DNA of 64,000 nt. Source: CAYZAW01 sp964476505. GTDB lineage: Bacteria > Bacillota > Clostridia > Christensenellales > CAG-138. Of this stretch, positions 16,782 through 25,162 are shown piece after piece. A model generated the notes under the pieces. That model saw only the letters and a program-made list of their open reading frames with translations. It was not told the origin of the DNA and made no database searches. A program made the position numbers and the translations under genes. Location of the stretch: NCBI GenBank assembly GCA_964476505.1, contig CAYZAW010000001.1, forward strand, positions 62,001 through 126,000, in the 5' to 3' direction. The number at the start of each line of letters is the position of its first letter. The stretch's first letter is position 1.

Positions 16782-17837
16782 TCAATACACAAAGCACATG
16801 GCTAAAATGGAGAGAACCGCCGTAACACCCCAAAGCACTTTGTTATACCGGTAAATACGCCCGGCACCAAAGGACTCGAAGGGGAATACGGGGATGATCA
16901 TAAAGATCAAGAGGACATATCCCAGCTTTGCGACCGCATCAAAATAGATGCTTTGATCGGCAGGCAGCAGCGGCAGCAGTAAAAAGATCACCCATTTCAC
17001 CAGCTCCGGTATCGCCATCCTGCGTTTCAGCTTCGGCGTTTTTTCGTATACGTTGGGATACCAGTTGGCGTTCATAGGGAAGATGTTATTAAACAAGCCC
17101 ATCCAAACCGCTAACCCACCGCCGCCGTGATTGAGCCGGAAGTGGCAGGATTTTTGAAACACCACGGCAGCCGCCAGCCTTGGCAGCAAAAACAGCCCAA
17201 ACACCGTGACGAACGCCAGCAGGTTAGAAAGCAGATACGAAGAGCCCTTTCCAAGCGCCAGGAGAAAAAGAGGGAAGGCAAGCAATATATTCACGATGAA
17301 ATAGGTAATAGCTTGCGTAAGCGTTCCGGTGGGCTTTGCTGCCACCGGCTCCTTAACGGCTAGGTAAAAGTCCATGCCAACGCCCAGCAGCAAGGGCGTG
17401 GTAAAACACTGTACCGCCGTGGCGATGCAGCCGATTCGTTTACAGGCCTCGGTGATGCTGACCCGCTGAAAGCCGTTATCCATACAGGGCTTCCATGAAC
17501 CGATGTTATCATCCTTCACCAGCGCGGTAATGGCATCGCAGCCCTGCTCCCATAAAAAGCGGAACGTTTGCGTATACATCTGCTTTGCTACGCCGTTGCC
17601 GTGATATGCCGGATCAACGAAGGCTTGCTCGATGTATGCCACCTTTTTATTGCCGGCATAGTTGAATTTGTACATCATACCGCCAACAAGCTGCCCGTCA
17701 TACTCAGCCACCATGGCGCGCTTGGGATGGTTGACAAACAGCGCCTCAAAACAGGGGAACGCCTTATGCGCAAGCTTTACCAGAGCCTTTTGTTCGCCGT
17801 CGCGCATTTCACGAACGATTAAATTTTGAATTTCCAA
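16782..17837 (-). CDS. GNAT acetyltransferase fused to a multi-pass membrane domain
   Basis: 351 residues. Residues 5-135 form a GNAT fold (GGMMYKFNYAGNKKVAYIEQAFVDPAYHGNGVAKQMY, with the acetyl-CoA loop seen as HGNGVAKQM). The remaining 200 residues have about five or six membrane segments and end MIIPVFPFESFGAGRIYRYNK. GNAT enzymes move an acetyl group from acetyl-CoA to an amine; here the catalytic domain would be held on the cytoplasmic face of the membrane. The membrane half is not recognised. Its FPFESFGAGRI phrase faintly recalls the PxxDGGRI region of site-2 proteases, but there is no HExxH. Start TTG at 17837 behind GGAGGTTCCG. Confidence 0.75.
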   Translation of the reverse strand: MEIQNLIVREMRDGEQKALVKLAHKAFPCFEALFVNHPKRAMVAEYDGQLVGGMMYKFNYAGNKKVAYIEQAFVDPAYHGNGVAKQMYTQTFRFLWEQGCDAITALVKDDNIGSWKPCMDNGFQRVSITEACKRIGCIATAVQCFTTPLLLGVGMDFYLAVKEPVAAKPTGTLTQAITYFIVNILLAFPLFLLALGKGSSYLLSNLLAFVTVFGLFLLPRLAAAVVFQKSCHFRLNHGGGGLAVWMGLFNNIFPMNANWYPNVYEKTPKLKRRMAIPELVKWVIFLLLPLLPADQSIYFDAVAKLGYVLLIFMIIPVFPFESFGAGRIYRYNKVLWGVTAVLSILAMCFVY

Positions 17838-17923
17838 CGGAACCTCCTGCGATCACATCAGTAATGATTGTATTATTTCATATATGGAGATTCATGACAA
17901 CCGTCAAATTCGTCAATTATCGA

Positions 17924-19243
17924 TCATTTTCCACCATGCTGCCGCTTCCATTCCTTGATCTGTTCCAGTCGCTGCTTGTATTTTGCCTCCAAGCCCTCCT
18001 CGGTGGGGTGGTAATACTCCCTATCCAACAGGGAATCCGGCAGGCATTGCATGTTGGTCAGCTTTTCTTTCGTGTCGTGCGCGTACTGATAGCCCTTGCC
18101 GTAATCGAGCTGCTCCATCAGGCGCGTGGGCGCGTTTCGTATCACCAGCGGCACAGGCTCCGCAAGCTGGGTCAGCGCATCCTTCTTGGCGTTTTCGTAG
18201 GCCATATATAAGGCGTTGGACTTAGGAGACATCGCCATATACACCACCGCATGCGTCAGGTGTACGGAACACTCCGGCATGCCGATGAAGTGACAGGCCT
18301 GATAGGCAGACACCGCTACCTCTAGCGCCCGGGAGTCTGCAAGGCCAATGTCCTCGCTGGCAAAGCGAATCACGCGCCGGGCAACGTACAGCGGGTCTTC
18401 CCCGGCCTCCAGCATCCGCGCCAGCCAGTATACGGCAGCGTCCGGGTCGGAATTGCGCATGGATTTGTGCAGGGCGGAGATCAGGTTGTAATGCTCTTCG
18501 CCGTTTTTATCGTACAGGAGCGATTTTTTAGAAATGCATTGCTCCAGTGTTTCCGTGGATACGGTTACGGTATCGCCCGCAACATCTCCATTTAGGATGA
18601 CCATTTCCAGCGTGGAAAGGGCAGAGCGCGCGTCACCGTTTGCAAAGTTTGCAATATGCTCCAGCATTTCCGGCTGCATGACGATGTGCTGGGAACCAAA
18701 GCCGCGCGGGTCTGTAAGCGCCCTTGTCATCAGCGATACCAAGTCCTCGGGTTTTAACGCTTGCAGTACGAACACCTTGCAGCGGGAAAGCAACGCGCCG
18801 TTTACCTCGAAGGACGGGTTTTCCGTGGTCGCGCCGATCAAAATGATGCTGCCCTTTTCCACAAAGGGCAAAAATGCGTCCTGCTGGGCCTTGTTGAAAC
18901 GGTGGATCTCGTCTACGAACACGATGGTGCGTTCACCGCACAAACGGTTGTTTTCCGCCTGCTGCATCACGGTGCGAATCTCCTTGATGCCGCTGGTAAC
19001 GGCGGAAAAATCAATGAATACGGACTGGGTGTGGTTGGCAATGATCCGCGCCAAGGTGGTTTTTCCTACACCCGGCGGGCCCCAGAATATCATGGAGGAA
19101 ATGTTGTCGCTTTCGATCAGGCGGCGAAGCACCTTGCCTTCCCCAAGCAAATGCTGCTGCCCAACAAATTCCTCCATACGCTGGGGGCGAAGCCGCGCTG
19201 CCAGGGGCTGGGTGCTTTCGGTATTGAAAAGCGACTGTTGCAT
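17924..19243 (-). CDS. rarA: Replication-associated recombination protein A (RarA/MgsA AAA+ ATPase)
   Basis: 439 residues, full length. Walker A GPPGVGKTT, Walker B VDEIHRFNKAQQDAFLP, sensor GATTENPSFEVN, and the C-terminal RarA tetramerisation segment (MPECSVHLTHAVVYMAMSPKSN). Acts at stalled replication forks. Start ATG at 19243 behind GGAGGGAGTACC, which agrees with the family N terminus (LAARLRPQRMEEFVGQ). Monocistronic. Confidence 0.96.
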   Translation of the reverse strand: MQQSLFNTESTQPLAARLRPQRMEEFVGQQHLLGEGKVLRRLIESDNISSMIFWGPPGVGKTTLARIIANHTQSVFIDFSAVTSGIKEIRTVMQQAENNRLCGERTIVFVDEIHRFNKAQQDAFLPFVEKGSIILIGATTENPSFEVNGALLSRCKVFVLQALKPEDLVSLMTRALTDPRGFGSQHIVMQPEMLEHIANFANGDARSALSTLEMVILNGDVAGDTVTVSTETLEQCISKKSLLYDKNGEEHYNLISALHKSMRNSDPDAAVYWLARMLEAGEDPLYVARRVIRFASEDIGLADSRALEVAVSAYQACHFIGMPECSVHLTHAVVYMAMSPKSNALYMAYENAKKDALTQLAEPVPLVIRNAPTRLMEQLDYGKGYQYAHDTKEKLTNMQCLPDSLLDREYYHPTEEGLEAKYKQRLEQIKEWKRQHGGK

Positions 19244-19322
19244 GGTACTCCCTCCTGTCTGCATCCTATTATAGGTTGCAACGCTTCCCCCTGCAAGCGC
19301 TTCCAACGTTCCAAAAACGCAG

Positions 19323-19344
19323 GGGCGGATGACAACATCCGCCC
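19323..19344 (-). terminator. Hairpin after the merR gene
   Basis: Nine-base-pair perfect stem GGGCGGATG/CATCCGCCC; on the minus strand it is followed by CTGCGTTTTT. Confidence 0.65.
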
Positions 19345-19385
19345 GCTTTGTAAGAAAGCATTGTTATAAAAAGGAAACGCGCCCG

Positions 19386-19760
19386 TTACTTTAATTTCTC
19401 CTCGCATTTGAGCATGCGTTCCTCATAGCCGTCCAGCTTCCAATCCAGCTTGGCTAAAACGGCGTTCATTTCGTTGATGCGCGCAACGATCTGCTCCCGC
19501 TGCTCCAACAGCAGTTTTTTCCGGGCGGGGATGGTTTCCTTGCCCATGCGGAACAGCCGCACATACTCGATGAGCGTTTCCACAGACACCCCTGCCGAGC
19601 GCATACATTTGATGTATTCCACCCAGCGGCAGTCCTCCTCGGTGTAATCCCGGATGCCGCCTGTGGTACGGCCTACCTGCGGCAGCAGCCCGATGCGCTC
19701 GTAATACCGAAGGGTATCCGGCGTTAATTCGTATTTCTTCGCAACCTCTGCAATCGTCAT
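19386..19760 (-). CDS. MerR-family transcriptional regulator
   Basis: 124 residues. N-terminal winged helix (MTIAEVAKKYELTPDTLRYYERIGLL), the wing RTTGGIRDYTEEDCRWV, then a long dimerisation coiled coil (about 80-120) containing a single Cys (LKCEEKLK). This is the AdhR/YfmP-like branch that activates aldehyde- or electrophile-response genes by untwisting promoters with overlong spacers. It sits 45 bases downstream of an aldo-keto reductase whose promoter has exactly such a spacer, so autoregulation is likely (inference). Confidence 0.93.
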   Translation of the reverse strand: MTIAEVAKKYELTPDTLRYYERIGLLPQVGRTTGGIRDYTEEDCRWVEYIKCMRSAGVSVETLIEYVRLFRMGKETIPARKKLLLEQREQIVARINEMNAVLAKLDWKLDGYEERMLKCEEKLK

Positions 19761-19805
19761 GGCTCTCTTTCCACCTTGCTTATTTTAGTAAAACACGCGG
19801 TATGC

Positions 19806-20951
19806 TTAATATCCAAACAATTCCTTTGCCCGCTGCATGTTTTCCCGGATGGGCACGCCAAAGGGGCAGCGGCCTTCGCACGCGCCGCAGGCGATGCAGT
19901 CTCCTGCATGCTGCGAAAGTGCCTTGTAATGCTCCCGCACGGTTTCGGGCACGGCAGCCTGCGCATGCGCCAAGTTGAGGAATTTTGTGACCTCCGCAAC
20001 GCTGATTCCCATGGGGCAGGGGGCGCAGTGACCGCAGTACATGCAATGCCCCGCCCAGCTGATGCGCGGGAAGGTTTGAAACACCCTTGCATAATCCCGT
20101 TCCTCTGCCGAGGCGGTTTCATAGGCGAGGGCGGCTTGCAGCTGCTCAACGCTGTGTGCGCCGGTCATCACGGCGGCGACCGCCGGGCGGGTGAGCGCAT
20201 AATGCAGGCATTGGCAAACGGAAAGGGCGCTCCCGGCGGGGGAGTGCTCGGATAACAGGTCGCCGCCGCCAAAGGCCTTCATAACGGTAATGCCAACGCC
20301 CTTGCGCTGGCAGGCCTCGTACAGCGCCTCCCGCATGGGGTCTAGGTTAACAAGCGGTTTTTGATAGCTTTCCGGCTGAAACAGCGGGTCGATGTTTTCA
20401 TCCCCGGGCAGCAGATCGTAACAGGGGTTCACGGAGAACATCAATACCTGAATCAATCCGCTTTCCACCGCTTCCAACGCGGCAATGGGGTTATGGCTGC
20501 TTAAGCCGATGCACTTGATCTTGCCCGCCTGCAGTAAGGACTGGGCATAGCGCATCACATCCCCGTTTGCAACCTCCCGCCAAGTATCCACGGAGTCTAT
20601 ATAATGAATTATGCCGATGTCGATGTAGTCTGTTTCCAAGCGGCGCAGCTGGTCTTCAAAGGAAGATTGCACCTCATTTAGCTTGCGGGTCGCGCGGTAC
20701 TGCCCGTTTTCCCAGAGGGTGCACAGGTGTGCCTGCAATACAAAGCTTTCCCGCCGTCCGCGAAGCGCCTGCCCAACGCGGGAACGCATGTCCGGGTCGG
20801 GGCTGTACAGATCCATGCAGTTGACCCCGTTTTGTATGGCAAGGTCAAACATCTGCTGGGTAAACGCCATATCTTTTCCGATAAATCCTTCGCAGCCAAG
20901 GCCGATCTCGCTGACCTTGATGCCGGTATTGCCAAGTGCGCGATATTGCAT
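19806..20951 (-). CDS. Aldo-keto reductase with C-terminal [4Fe-4S] ferredoxin domain
   Basis: 381 residues. Residues 1-280 are the AKR barrel (MQYRALGNTGIKVSEIGLGC, MDLYSPDPDMRSRVGQAL, IDIGIIHYID, CIGLSSHNP). Residues 315-375 carry two Cys clusters, CMYCGHCAPCP and CIACGACEGRCP, suited to two [4Fe-4S] centres. Members are thought to reduce aldehydes or act as ferredoxin-linked oxidoreductases in anaerobes; the real substrate is unknown. Start ATG at 20951 behind AGGAGGTCAGT. First gene of an AKR-merR operon driven from 20979-21009. Confidence 0.93.
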   Translation of the reverse strand: MQYRALGNTGIKVSEIGLGCEGFIGKDMAFTQQMFDLAIQNGVNCMDLYSPDPDMRSRVGQALRGRRESFVLQAHLCTLWENGQYRATRKLNEVQSSFEDQLRRLETDYIDIGIIHYIDSVDTWREVANGDVMRYAQSLLQAGKIKCIGLSSHNPIAALEAVESGLIQVLMFSVNPCYDLLPGDENIDPLFQPESYQKPLVNLDPMREALYEACQRKGVGITVMKAFGGGDLLSEHSPAGSALSVCQCLHYALTRPAVAAVMTGAHSVEQLQAALAYETASAEERDYARVFQTFPRISWAGHCMYCGHCAPCPMGISVAEVTKFLNLAHAQAAVPETVREHYKALSQHAGDCIACGACEGRCPFGVPIRENMQRAKELFGY

Positions 20952-20978
20952 ACTGACCTCCTGATGGTTGGTATGATT

Positions 20979-21009
20979 AGTGTATAACCTAGAGTTCACT
21001 CTAAGTCAA
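20979..21009 (-). promoter_or_regulatory. MerR-type promoter and operator of the AKR-merR operon
   Basis: Minus strand -35 TTGACT (21009-21004), -10 TACACT (20984-20979), spacer 19 bases, the overlong spacing typical of MerR activation. The spacer holds the near-perfect palindrome CTTAGAGT-GA-ACTCTAGG (21005-20988), matching the usual operator form of this branch. Confidence 0.85.
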
Positions 21010-21031
21010 GAGGAAGTATAAATATATGTAT

Positions 21032-21274
21032 TTATTTGATCTCCTGTTCTAAATTATCAAACAGGGACGAATCAAAAAATGTCCGCACGCTGATGTCCAA
21101 ACCGTCGCAGATTTTTTGAATGGACACGATACCGGGGTTCTTACTTTTCGTATTTAACATGCTGTATATGGTTGAGGGGGATACGCCGGACTGATTGGCA
21201 AGTGTGTTTACGGTGATTCCATGCTCTTTGCAAAGCTCGGCGATACGTTTTGCCACGGCTCCTTTTGCATTCAT
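21032..21274 (-). CDS. Small XRE-family regulator (second of a tandem pair)
   Basis: 80 residues, one helix-turn-helix domain: IAELCKEHGITVNTLANQSGVSPSTIYSMLN, then a C-terminal IQKICDGLDISVRTFF helix. Close relative of the neighbour at 21300-21542 (same length, same ending DNLEQEIK/ENLEQKIK). Start ATG at 21274 behind AGGAGAAACCTT, 25 bases after the upstream gene's stop, so in one operon. Likely arose by tandem duplication. Confidence 0.9.
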   Translation of the reverse strand: MNAKGAVAKRIAELCKEHGITVNTLANQSGVSPSTIYSMLNTKSKNPGIVSIQKICDGLDISVRTFFDSSLFDNLEQEIK

Positions 21275-21299
21275 AAGGTTTCTCCTGACGATACGGCGA

Positions 21300-21542
21300 T
21301 TACTTTATTTTCTGCTCTAGGTTTTCAAAACGGGGGTCGGAAAAGAATTCCTTGATGCTGATTTCAAAGCCGTCGCAAAGCTTTTTAATAGTAACGGCTC
21401 CCGGGTTCATGGTTTCGCCGTTTAATATGCTTTTAATAGTAGACTGCGGAACGCCGGCAATGTAACTTAAACCGTTTGGAGTAATGCCTCGCTGGGCACA
21501 CAATTCCCGTATGCGTAGTACAATGACTTCTCGAGTATCCAT
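21300..21542 (-). CDS. Small XRE-family regulator (first of a tandem pair)
   Basis: 80 residues: HTH in IRELCAQRGITPNGLSYIAGVPQSTIKSILN, then VTIKKLCDGFEISIKEFF. Start ATG at 21542 behind AAGGAGGCGCGT. Its promoter region (21567-21653) has repeated ATATCACTAAT-like half-sites and a perfect palindrome, consistent with an autorepressor that also controls the divergent small gene. Confidence 0.9.
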   Translation of the reverse strand: MDTREVIVLRIRELCAQRGITPNGLSYIAGVPQSTIKSILNGETMNPGAVTIKKLCDGFEISIKEFFSDPRFENLEQKIK

Positions 21543-21566
21543 ACGCGCCTCCTTCACTGGACGAAA

Positions 21567-21653
21567 TATCACTAATCCAATGATAAGAAGCGTTGACGAA
21601 GGAAGTAGACGGTATACCACTAATTATAGAAAATGATGTATAATTAGTGATAT
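21567..21653. promoter_or_regulatory. Palindromic operator and divergent -10 boxes
   Basis: Perfect 11-bp inverted repeat CACTAATTATA (21618-21628)/TATAATTAGTG (21639-21649) separated by 10 bases. Each arm contains TATAAT on a different strand, giving back-to-back -10 boxes. Another half-site, ATATCACTAAT, lies at 21567-21577, and its inverse overlaps the right arm. Confidence 0.7.
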
Positions 21654-21674
21654 AACACTATGCAGGAGGGTACT

Positions 21675-21935
21675 ATGGGCACTACAACAATAGTTTACGA
21701 CGAATTGCAGGCATTGGAACCGGCGGTGCTGCTTATGCTGGAAAAAACAGACCTGTACCAGAGGTTCATCCGTGAACGAAAAAAGCTGGAAAAACTGGCT
21801 TGGCAGGAAAGAGAAGCCACCGGGAAGATGAACAGCGCTTCTGTATTGATACAGAGTAAACGGGTAGATACCATTGGGGCGCAGGTGCTAAAGGAAATAC
21901 AAAGCATACGGGTATTAAGGCAGAAAACGGAATGA
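21675..21935 (+). CDS. Small hypothetical helical protein divergent from XRE pair
   Basis: 86 residues, not recognised. Predicted almost wholly helical: an acidic N terminus (MGTTTIVYDELQALEPAVLLMLEK), a very basic middle (FIRERKKLEKLAWQEREATGK) and a Ser/Lys-rich C terminus. Start ATG behind GGAGGGTACT. No signal peptide or membrane helix. Its position across a shared operator from two XRE regulators suggests that it is their target; a toxin, anti-repressor or host-factor role would be a guess. Confidence 0.7.
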   Translation: MGTTTIVYDELQALEPAVLLMLEKTDLYQRFIRERKKLEKLAWQEREATGKMNSASVLIQSKRVDTIGAQVLKEIQSIRVLRQKTE

Positions 21936-21986
21936 CCCGGAGCATGCACATAAACCCCGCCGCATATACTATTGCGGGGTGATTGT

Positions 21987-22457
21987 ATGACATGGAAAAA
22001 GATAAAGCCGTATGTGGTGTTTGTTGGCATTACGCTGGCGGTGGGCGGGCTTTCGGCGCTGCTTTCCAATATGGGGATGGAGGCCTTTGACGCGGCGAAC
22101 AAACCGCCGCTGACCCCGCCGGACTGGCTGTTTCCCGTTGTGTGGACGATACTGTATGTGCTGATGGGCATAGGCGCGGCGCGGGTGTACAGAGAGCAGG
22201 ATGCGGAAAGCCGCCGAGCGCTGTACCTCTACGGCGTGCAGCTGTTTGTGAACTTCTTTTGGAGCATTCTGTTTTTCAATTTGCAGGCGTATCTGGGAGC
22301 GTTTATTTGGCTGCTGCTGTTATGGGTGCTGATACTTTTAATGATTCGCGCATTTTACAATATCGATCGCGCGGCGGGGCTCATGCAGATTCCGTACCTG
22401 TTATGGGTCACCTTTGCCGGGTATTTGAATTTTGGGGTATGGTTATTGAATAGGTAA
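21987..22457 (+). CDS. tspO: TspO/MBR-family membrane protein
   Basis: 156 residues with five membrane helices and the family pattern: NKPPLTPPDWLFPVVWTILYVLMGIGAARVY, then VQLFVNFFWSILFF and WVTFAGYLNFGVWLLN. TspO proteins bind porphyrins and other tetrapyrroles; the bacterial role is stress related and unsettled. Start ATG at 21987 after GGGGTGATTGT. Confidence 0.95.
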   Translation: MTWKKIKPYVVFVGITLAVGGLSALLSNMGMEAFDAANKPPLTPPDWLFPVVWTILYVLMGIGAARVYREQDAESRRALYLYGVQLFVNFFWSILFFNLQAYLGAFIWLLLLWVLILLMIRAFYNIDRAAGLMQIPYLLWVTFAGYLNFGVWLLNR

Positions 22458-22511
22458 AATGCGTGGCATGGATACATTGTGGGTATAGATTCAGGCTTAC
22501 TATTTGTTATT

Positions 22512-22566
22512 TTAGAGTTTTGGGTTCTTAGGGGCTTTTGCAAAAGCCCCTAAGCCGCCGGAGGCA
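22512..22566 (+). repeat. Palindromic intergenic repeat, copy A
   Basis: Begins TTAGAG, ends GCCGCCGGAGGCA, and encloses the perfect palindrome CTTAGGGGCTTTTG/CAAAAGCCCCTAAG (22527-22554). Shares both ends and a CAAAAG centre with copies at 44046-44093 and 45424-45479. Confidence 0.75.
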
Positions 22567-22639
22567 CTCTTGACCAGAAAAAGTGGCGTAAGCTGCTTTT
22601 TCTTTGTATAATGGGAGCAGCAAAACGCGGGAGGCTTGC

Positions 22640-23746
22640 ATGAAAGAGCGAATCGTAGTGGGTATGTCCGGCGGCGTGGATTCCACCGTGGCGGCGCTGC
22701 TGTTAAAGGAGCAGGGCTACGACGTGGTGGGCGTATTCATGAAAAACTGGGAGGAAGAAAACGAGGAGGAGGGCGTTTGCACGGCGGCGGCGGATTATGA
22801 GGACGTGCGGGCTGCAGCGGACGCCATCGGTATTCCTTACTATACGGTGAACTTTGCCAAGGAATATCGGGACAGGGTGTTTTCTTACTTTCTGGACGAA
22901 TACAAAAAGGGCAGAACGCCCAACCCGGACGTGCTTTGCAACTGCGAGATCAAATTTAAGGCGTTTTTAGATTTGGCAATGACGGCGGGAGCTGCATACA
23001 TGGCAACCGGGCATTATGCCCAGCTTCGGCATACGGATTCCGGAACGGAGCTTCTTCGTGCGGCGGACGGCAATAAGGATCAAACCTATTTCTTAGCGGG
23101 GCTGACCCAGCCGCAGCTTGCAAACGCCATGTTTCCCATCGGCCACCTGCAAAAGCCGGAGTTGAGGGAAATAGCCAGAAACGCAGGCTTAAAGAATGCG
23201 GATAAAAAAGACAGCACCGGCGTGTGCTTCATTGGGGAACGTAACTTCAAGCAATTTTTGATGCAGTTTTTGCCCGCGAAGCCCGGAGACATGGTGGACT
23301 TATCCGGCAAGGTGATAGGCAGGCACGACGGCTTGATGTATTACACCTTGGGCCAGCGCAAGGGGCTTGGCATCGGCGGGCGAAGCGACGGCAGCGGGGA
23401 GAGCTGGTTTGTGGTAGCAAAGGACTTAGAAAAAAACCGCCTGATCGTTCAGCAGGGCGAGGGGGAGGAGTTGTTTTCTTTGTCTCTCAAGGCGGAGAAG
23501 GTCAACTGGATCGCGGGAACACCGCCGGCTTCGGCATTCTCCTGCACGGCAAAGTTCCGCTACCGCCAGCCGGATCAGGCGGTGCGGGTGCAAATTGTAG
23601 GCGAGGGGGCGGCGGTCACGTTCGCGGAGCCGCAGCGTGCGGTCACACCCGGGCAGTGGGTGGTGTTCTATCAAAACGAGGTTTGCTTAGGCGGCGGGCC
23701 TATCGATTGCACGGAACCTAAAAAACCGATCGTGCTGCCCCGGTAA
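22640..23746 (+). CDS. mnmA: tRNA-specific 2-thiouridylase
   Basis: 368 residues. PP-loop GMSGGVDSTVAALLL, catalytic Cys in NPDVLCNCEIKF, second active Cys in DSTGVCFIGERNFKQFL, and a C-terminal beta-barrel with the TPGQWVVFY motif. It adds sulfur to U34 of Lys, Glu and Gln tRNAs. Start ATG at 22640 behind GGGAGGCTTGC. No cysteine desulfurase gene adjoins it. Closed by the hairpin at 23777. Confidence 0.97.
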   Translation: MKERIVVGMSGGVDSTVAALLLKEQGYDVVGVFMKNWEEENEEEGVCTAAADYEDVRAAADAIGIPYYTVNFAKEYRDRVFSYFLDEYKKGRTPNPDVLCNCEIKFKAFLDLAMTAGAAYMATGHYAQLRHTDSGTELLRAADGNKDQTYFLAGLTQPQLANAMFPIGHLQKPELREIARNAGLKNADKKDSTGVCFIGERNFKQFLMQFLPAKPGDMVDLSGKVIGRHDGLMYYTLGQRKGLGIGGRSDGSGESWFVVAKDLEKNRLIVQQGEGEELFSLSLKAEKVNWIAGTPPASAFSCTAKFRYRQPDQAVRVQIVGEGAAVTFAEPQRAVTPGQWVVFYQNEVCLGGGPIDCTEPKKPIVLPR

Positions 23747-23776
23747 ATCCAAAACAGATATAAGCGTGGCTTAGTC

Positions 23777-23818
23777 AAAACACGATGCTGTTGATGAAAC
23801 AAAATCGTGTTTTTTTAT
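23777..23818 (+). terminator. Terminator after mnmA
   Basis: AAAACACGAT/ATCGTGTTTT stem with a 17-base loop, followed by further T residues. Confidence 0.75.
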
Positions 23819-23953
23819 TGAAGTACGTTGTAAGCGCGGCAAAACGTGGTAAAATAGCAAGGTGCAGAGCAGGAATAAACGCAAATTTCGTCCTGCCGCA
23901 GTATCGCAGTCATATATAACAGTTGTTTATCAATCTTGCAGGAGGTTTTTACA

Positions 23954-25141
23954 ATGGCAAAGAAAACGATCGAGGATATCAACGTAACCGGTAAAAAAGT
24001 ACTAATGCGCGTGGACTTTAACGTACCGCTGGACGAGAACAAAAACGTTACCGACGATAAGCGTATCGTGGCGGCGCTGCCCTCTATCCAGTATTTGATC
24101 GAGCATGGCGCAAAGCTCATCCTCTGCTCTCACTTGGGCCGTCCCAAGGGAAAGGTAGACCCCGCGTTCTCTCTGGCACCTGTGGCGAAGCGGTTACAGG
24201 AAAAGCTGCCGGATACCAAGGTGGTGTTTGCGGCGGATACCATTGGTGACTCCGCCAAGGCCGCTATCGCGGACATGCAAAACGGCGATATCGTGCTTCT
24301 GGAGAACGTTCGCTTCCATAAGGAAGAGACCGATAACGACCCGGAATTTGCCAAGAAGCTGGCCTCCCTTGCAGACATCTTCGTGTCCGATGCGTTTGGC
24401 ACCGTACACCGCGCGCATGCCTCTACCGCAGGCGTAGCCCAGTACCTTCCCGCCGTTGCCGGCTTCCTCATCGGCAAAGAGCTTTCCGTGATGGGCGAAG
24501 CGCTTGAAAATCCCCAGCGTCCCTTCGTTGCCATCCTTGGCGGCGCAAAGGTAGCGGATAAGATCGGCGTGATCACCAACCTCTTAAACAAGTGCGACAG
24601 CCTCATCATCGGCGGCGGCATGGCATACACCTTCTTTAAGGCGCAGGGCTGGGAGATCGGCACCTCCCTTCTGGATGCGGACAGCATCGAGCTTGCCAAG
24701 AGCTTGATGGACGAAGCCAAGAAAAAGGGCGTAAAGCTGCTGTTGCCCGTGGATACCGTGGTGGCAAAGGAGTTTGCAGCAGAGTCCGAATATAAAACCG
24801 TAAAGAGCGATGCGATCCCCGCGGACTGGATGGGCATGGATATCGGCGCAGAAACCGTAAAGCTGTTCAGCGCGGAAATCGTAAAAGCCAAAACCGTTAT
24901 TTGGAACGGGCCTATGGGCGTGTTTGAGTTCCCGGCGTTTGCAGAAGGCACCAAGGCTATTGCGGCTGCCTGCGCAGAGTGCGAGGGTACCACCATCATC
25001 GGCGGCGGCGACTCCGCTTCTGCGGTAAAGAAGCTGGGCTATGCCTCCAAGATGACCCATATTTCCACCGGCGGCGGCGCGTCGCTGGAGTTCCTTGAGG
25101 GTAAGGTGCTGCCCGGTGTGGCCGCGCTGAACGATAAATAG
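23954..25141 (+). CDS. pgk: Phosphoglycerate kinase
   Basis: 395 residues, standard bacterial length. RVDFNVPLDE near the N terminus, SHLGRPKG, DAFGTVHRAHAST, GGAKVADKI, GPMGVFE and the nucleotide loop GGGDSASAV. Makes ATP from 1,3-bisphosphoglycerate in glycolysis. Start ATG at 23954 behind AGGAGGTTTTTACA. First of a pgk-tpiA-gpmI run; the usual upstream gapdh gene is absent. Ends with TAG, evidence that amber is a normal stop here. Confidence 0.98.
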   Translation: MAKKTIEDINVTGKKVLMRVDFNVPLDENKNVTDDKRIVAALPSIQYLIEHGAKLILCSHLGRPKGKVDPAFSLAPVAKRLQEKLPDTKVVFAADTIGDSAKAAIADMQNGDIVLLENVRFHKEETDNDPEFAKKLASLADIFVSDAFGTVHRAHASTAGVAQYLPAVAGFLIGKELSVMGEALENPQRPFVAILGGAKVADKIGVITNLLNKCDSLIIGGGMAYTFFKAQGWEIGTSLLDADSIELAKSLMDEAKKKGVKLLLPVDTVVAKEFAAESEYKTVKSDAIPADWMGMDIGAETVKLFSAEIVKAKTVIWNGPMGVFEFPAFAEGTKAIAAACAECEGTTIIGGGDSASAVKKLGYASKMTHISTGGGASLEFLEGKVLPGVAALNDK

Positions 25142-25162
25142 GTTTAGAGTAGGAGAAATACA

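Noticed and set aside
16782..17300. Site-2 protease (M50) domain in the GNAT fusion
   Set aside because: Only a faint resemblance of FPFESFGAGRI to the DGG motif; no HExxH metal site.
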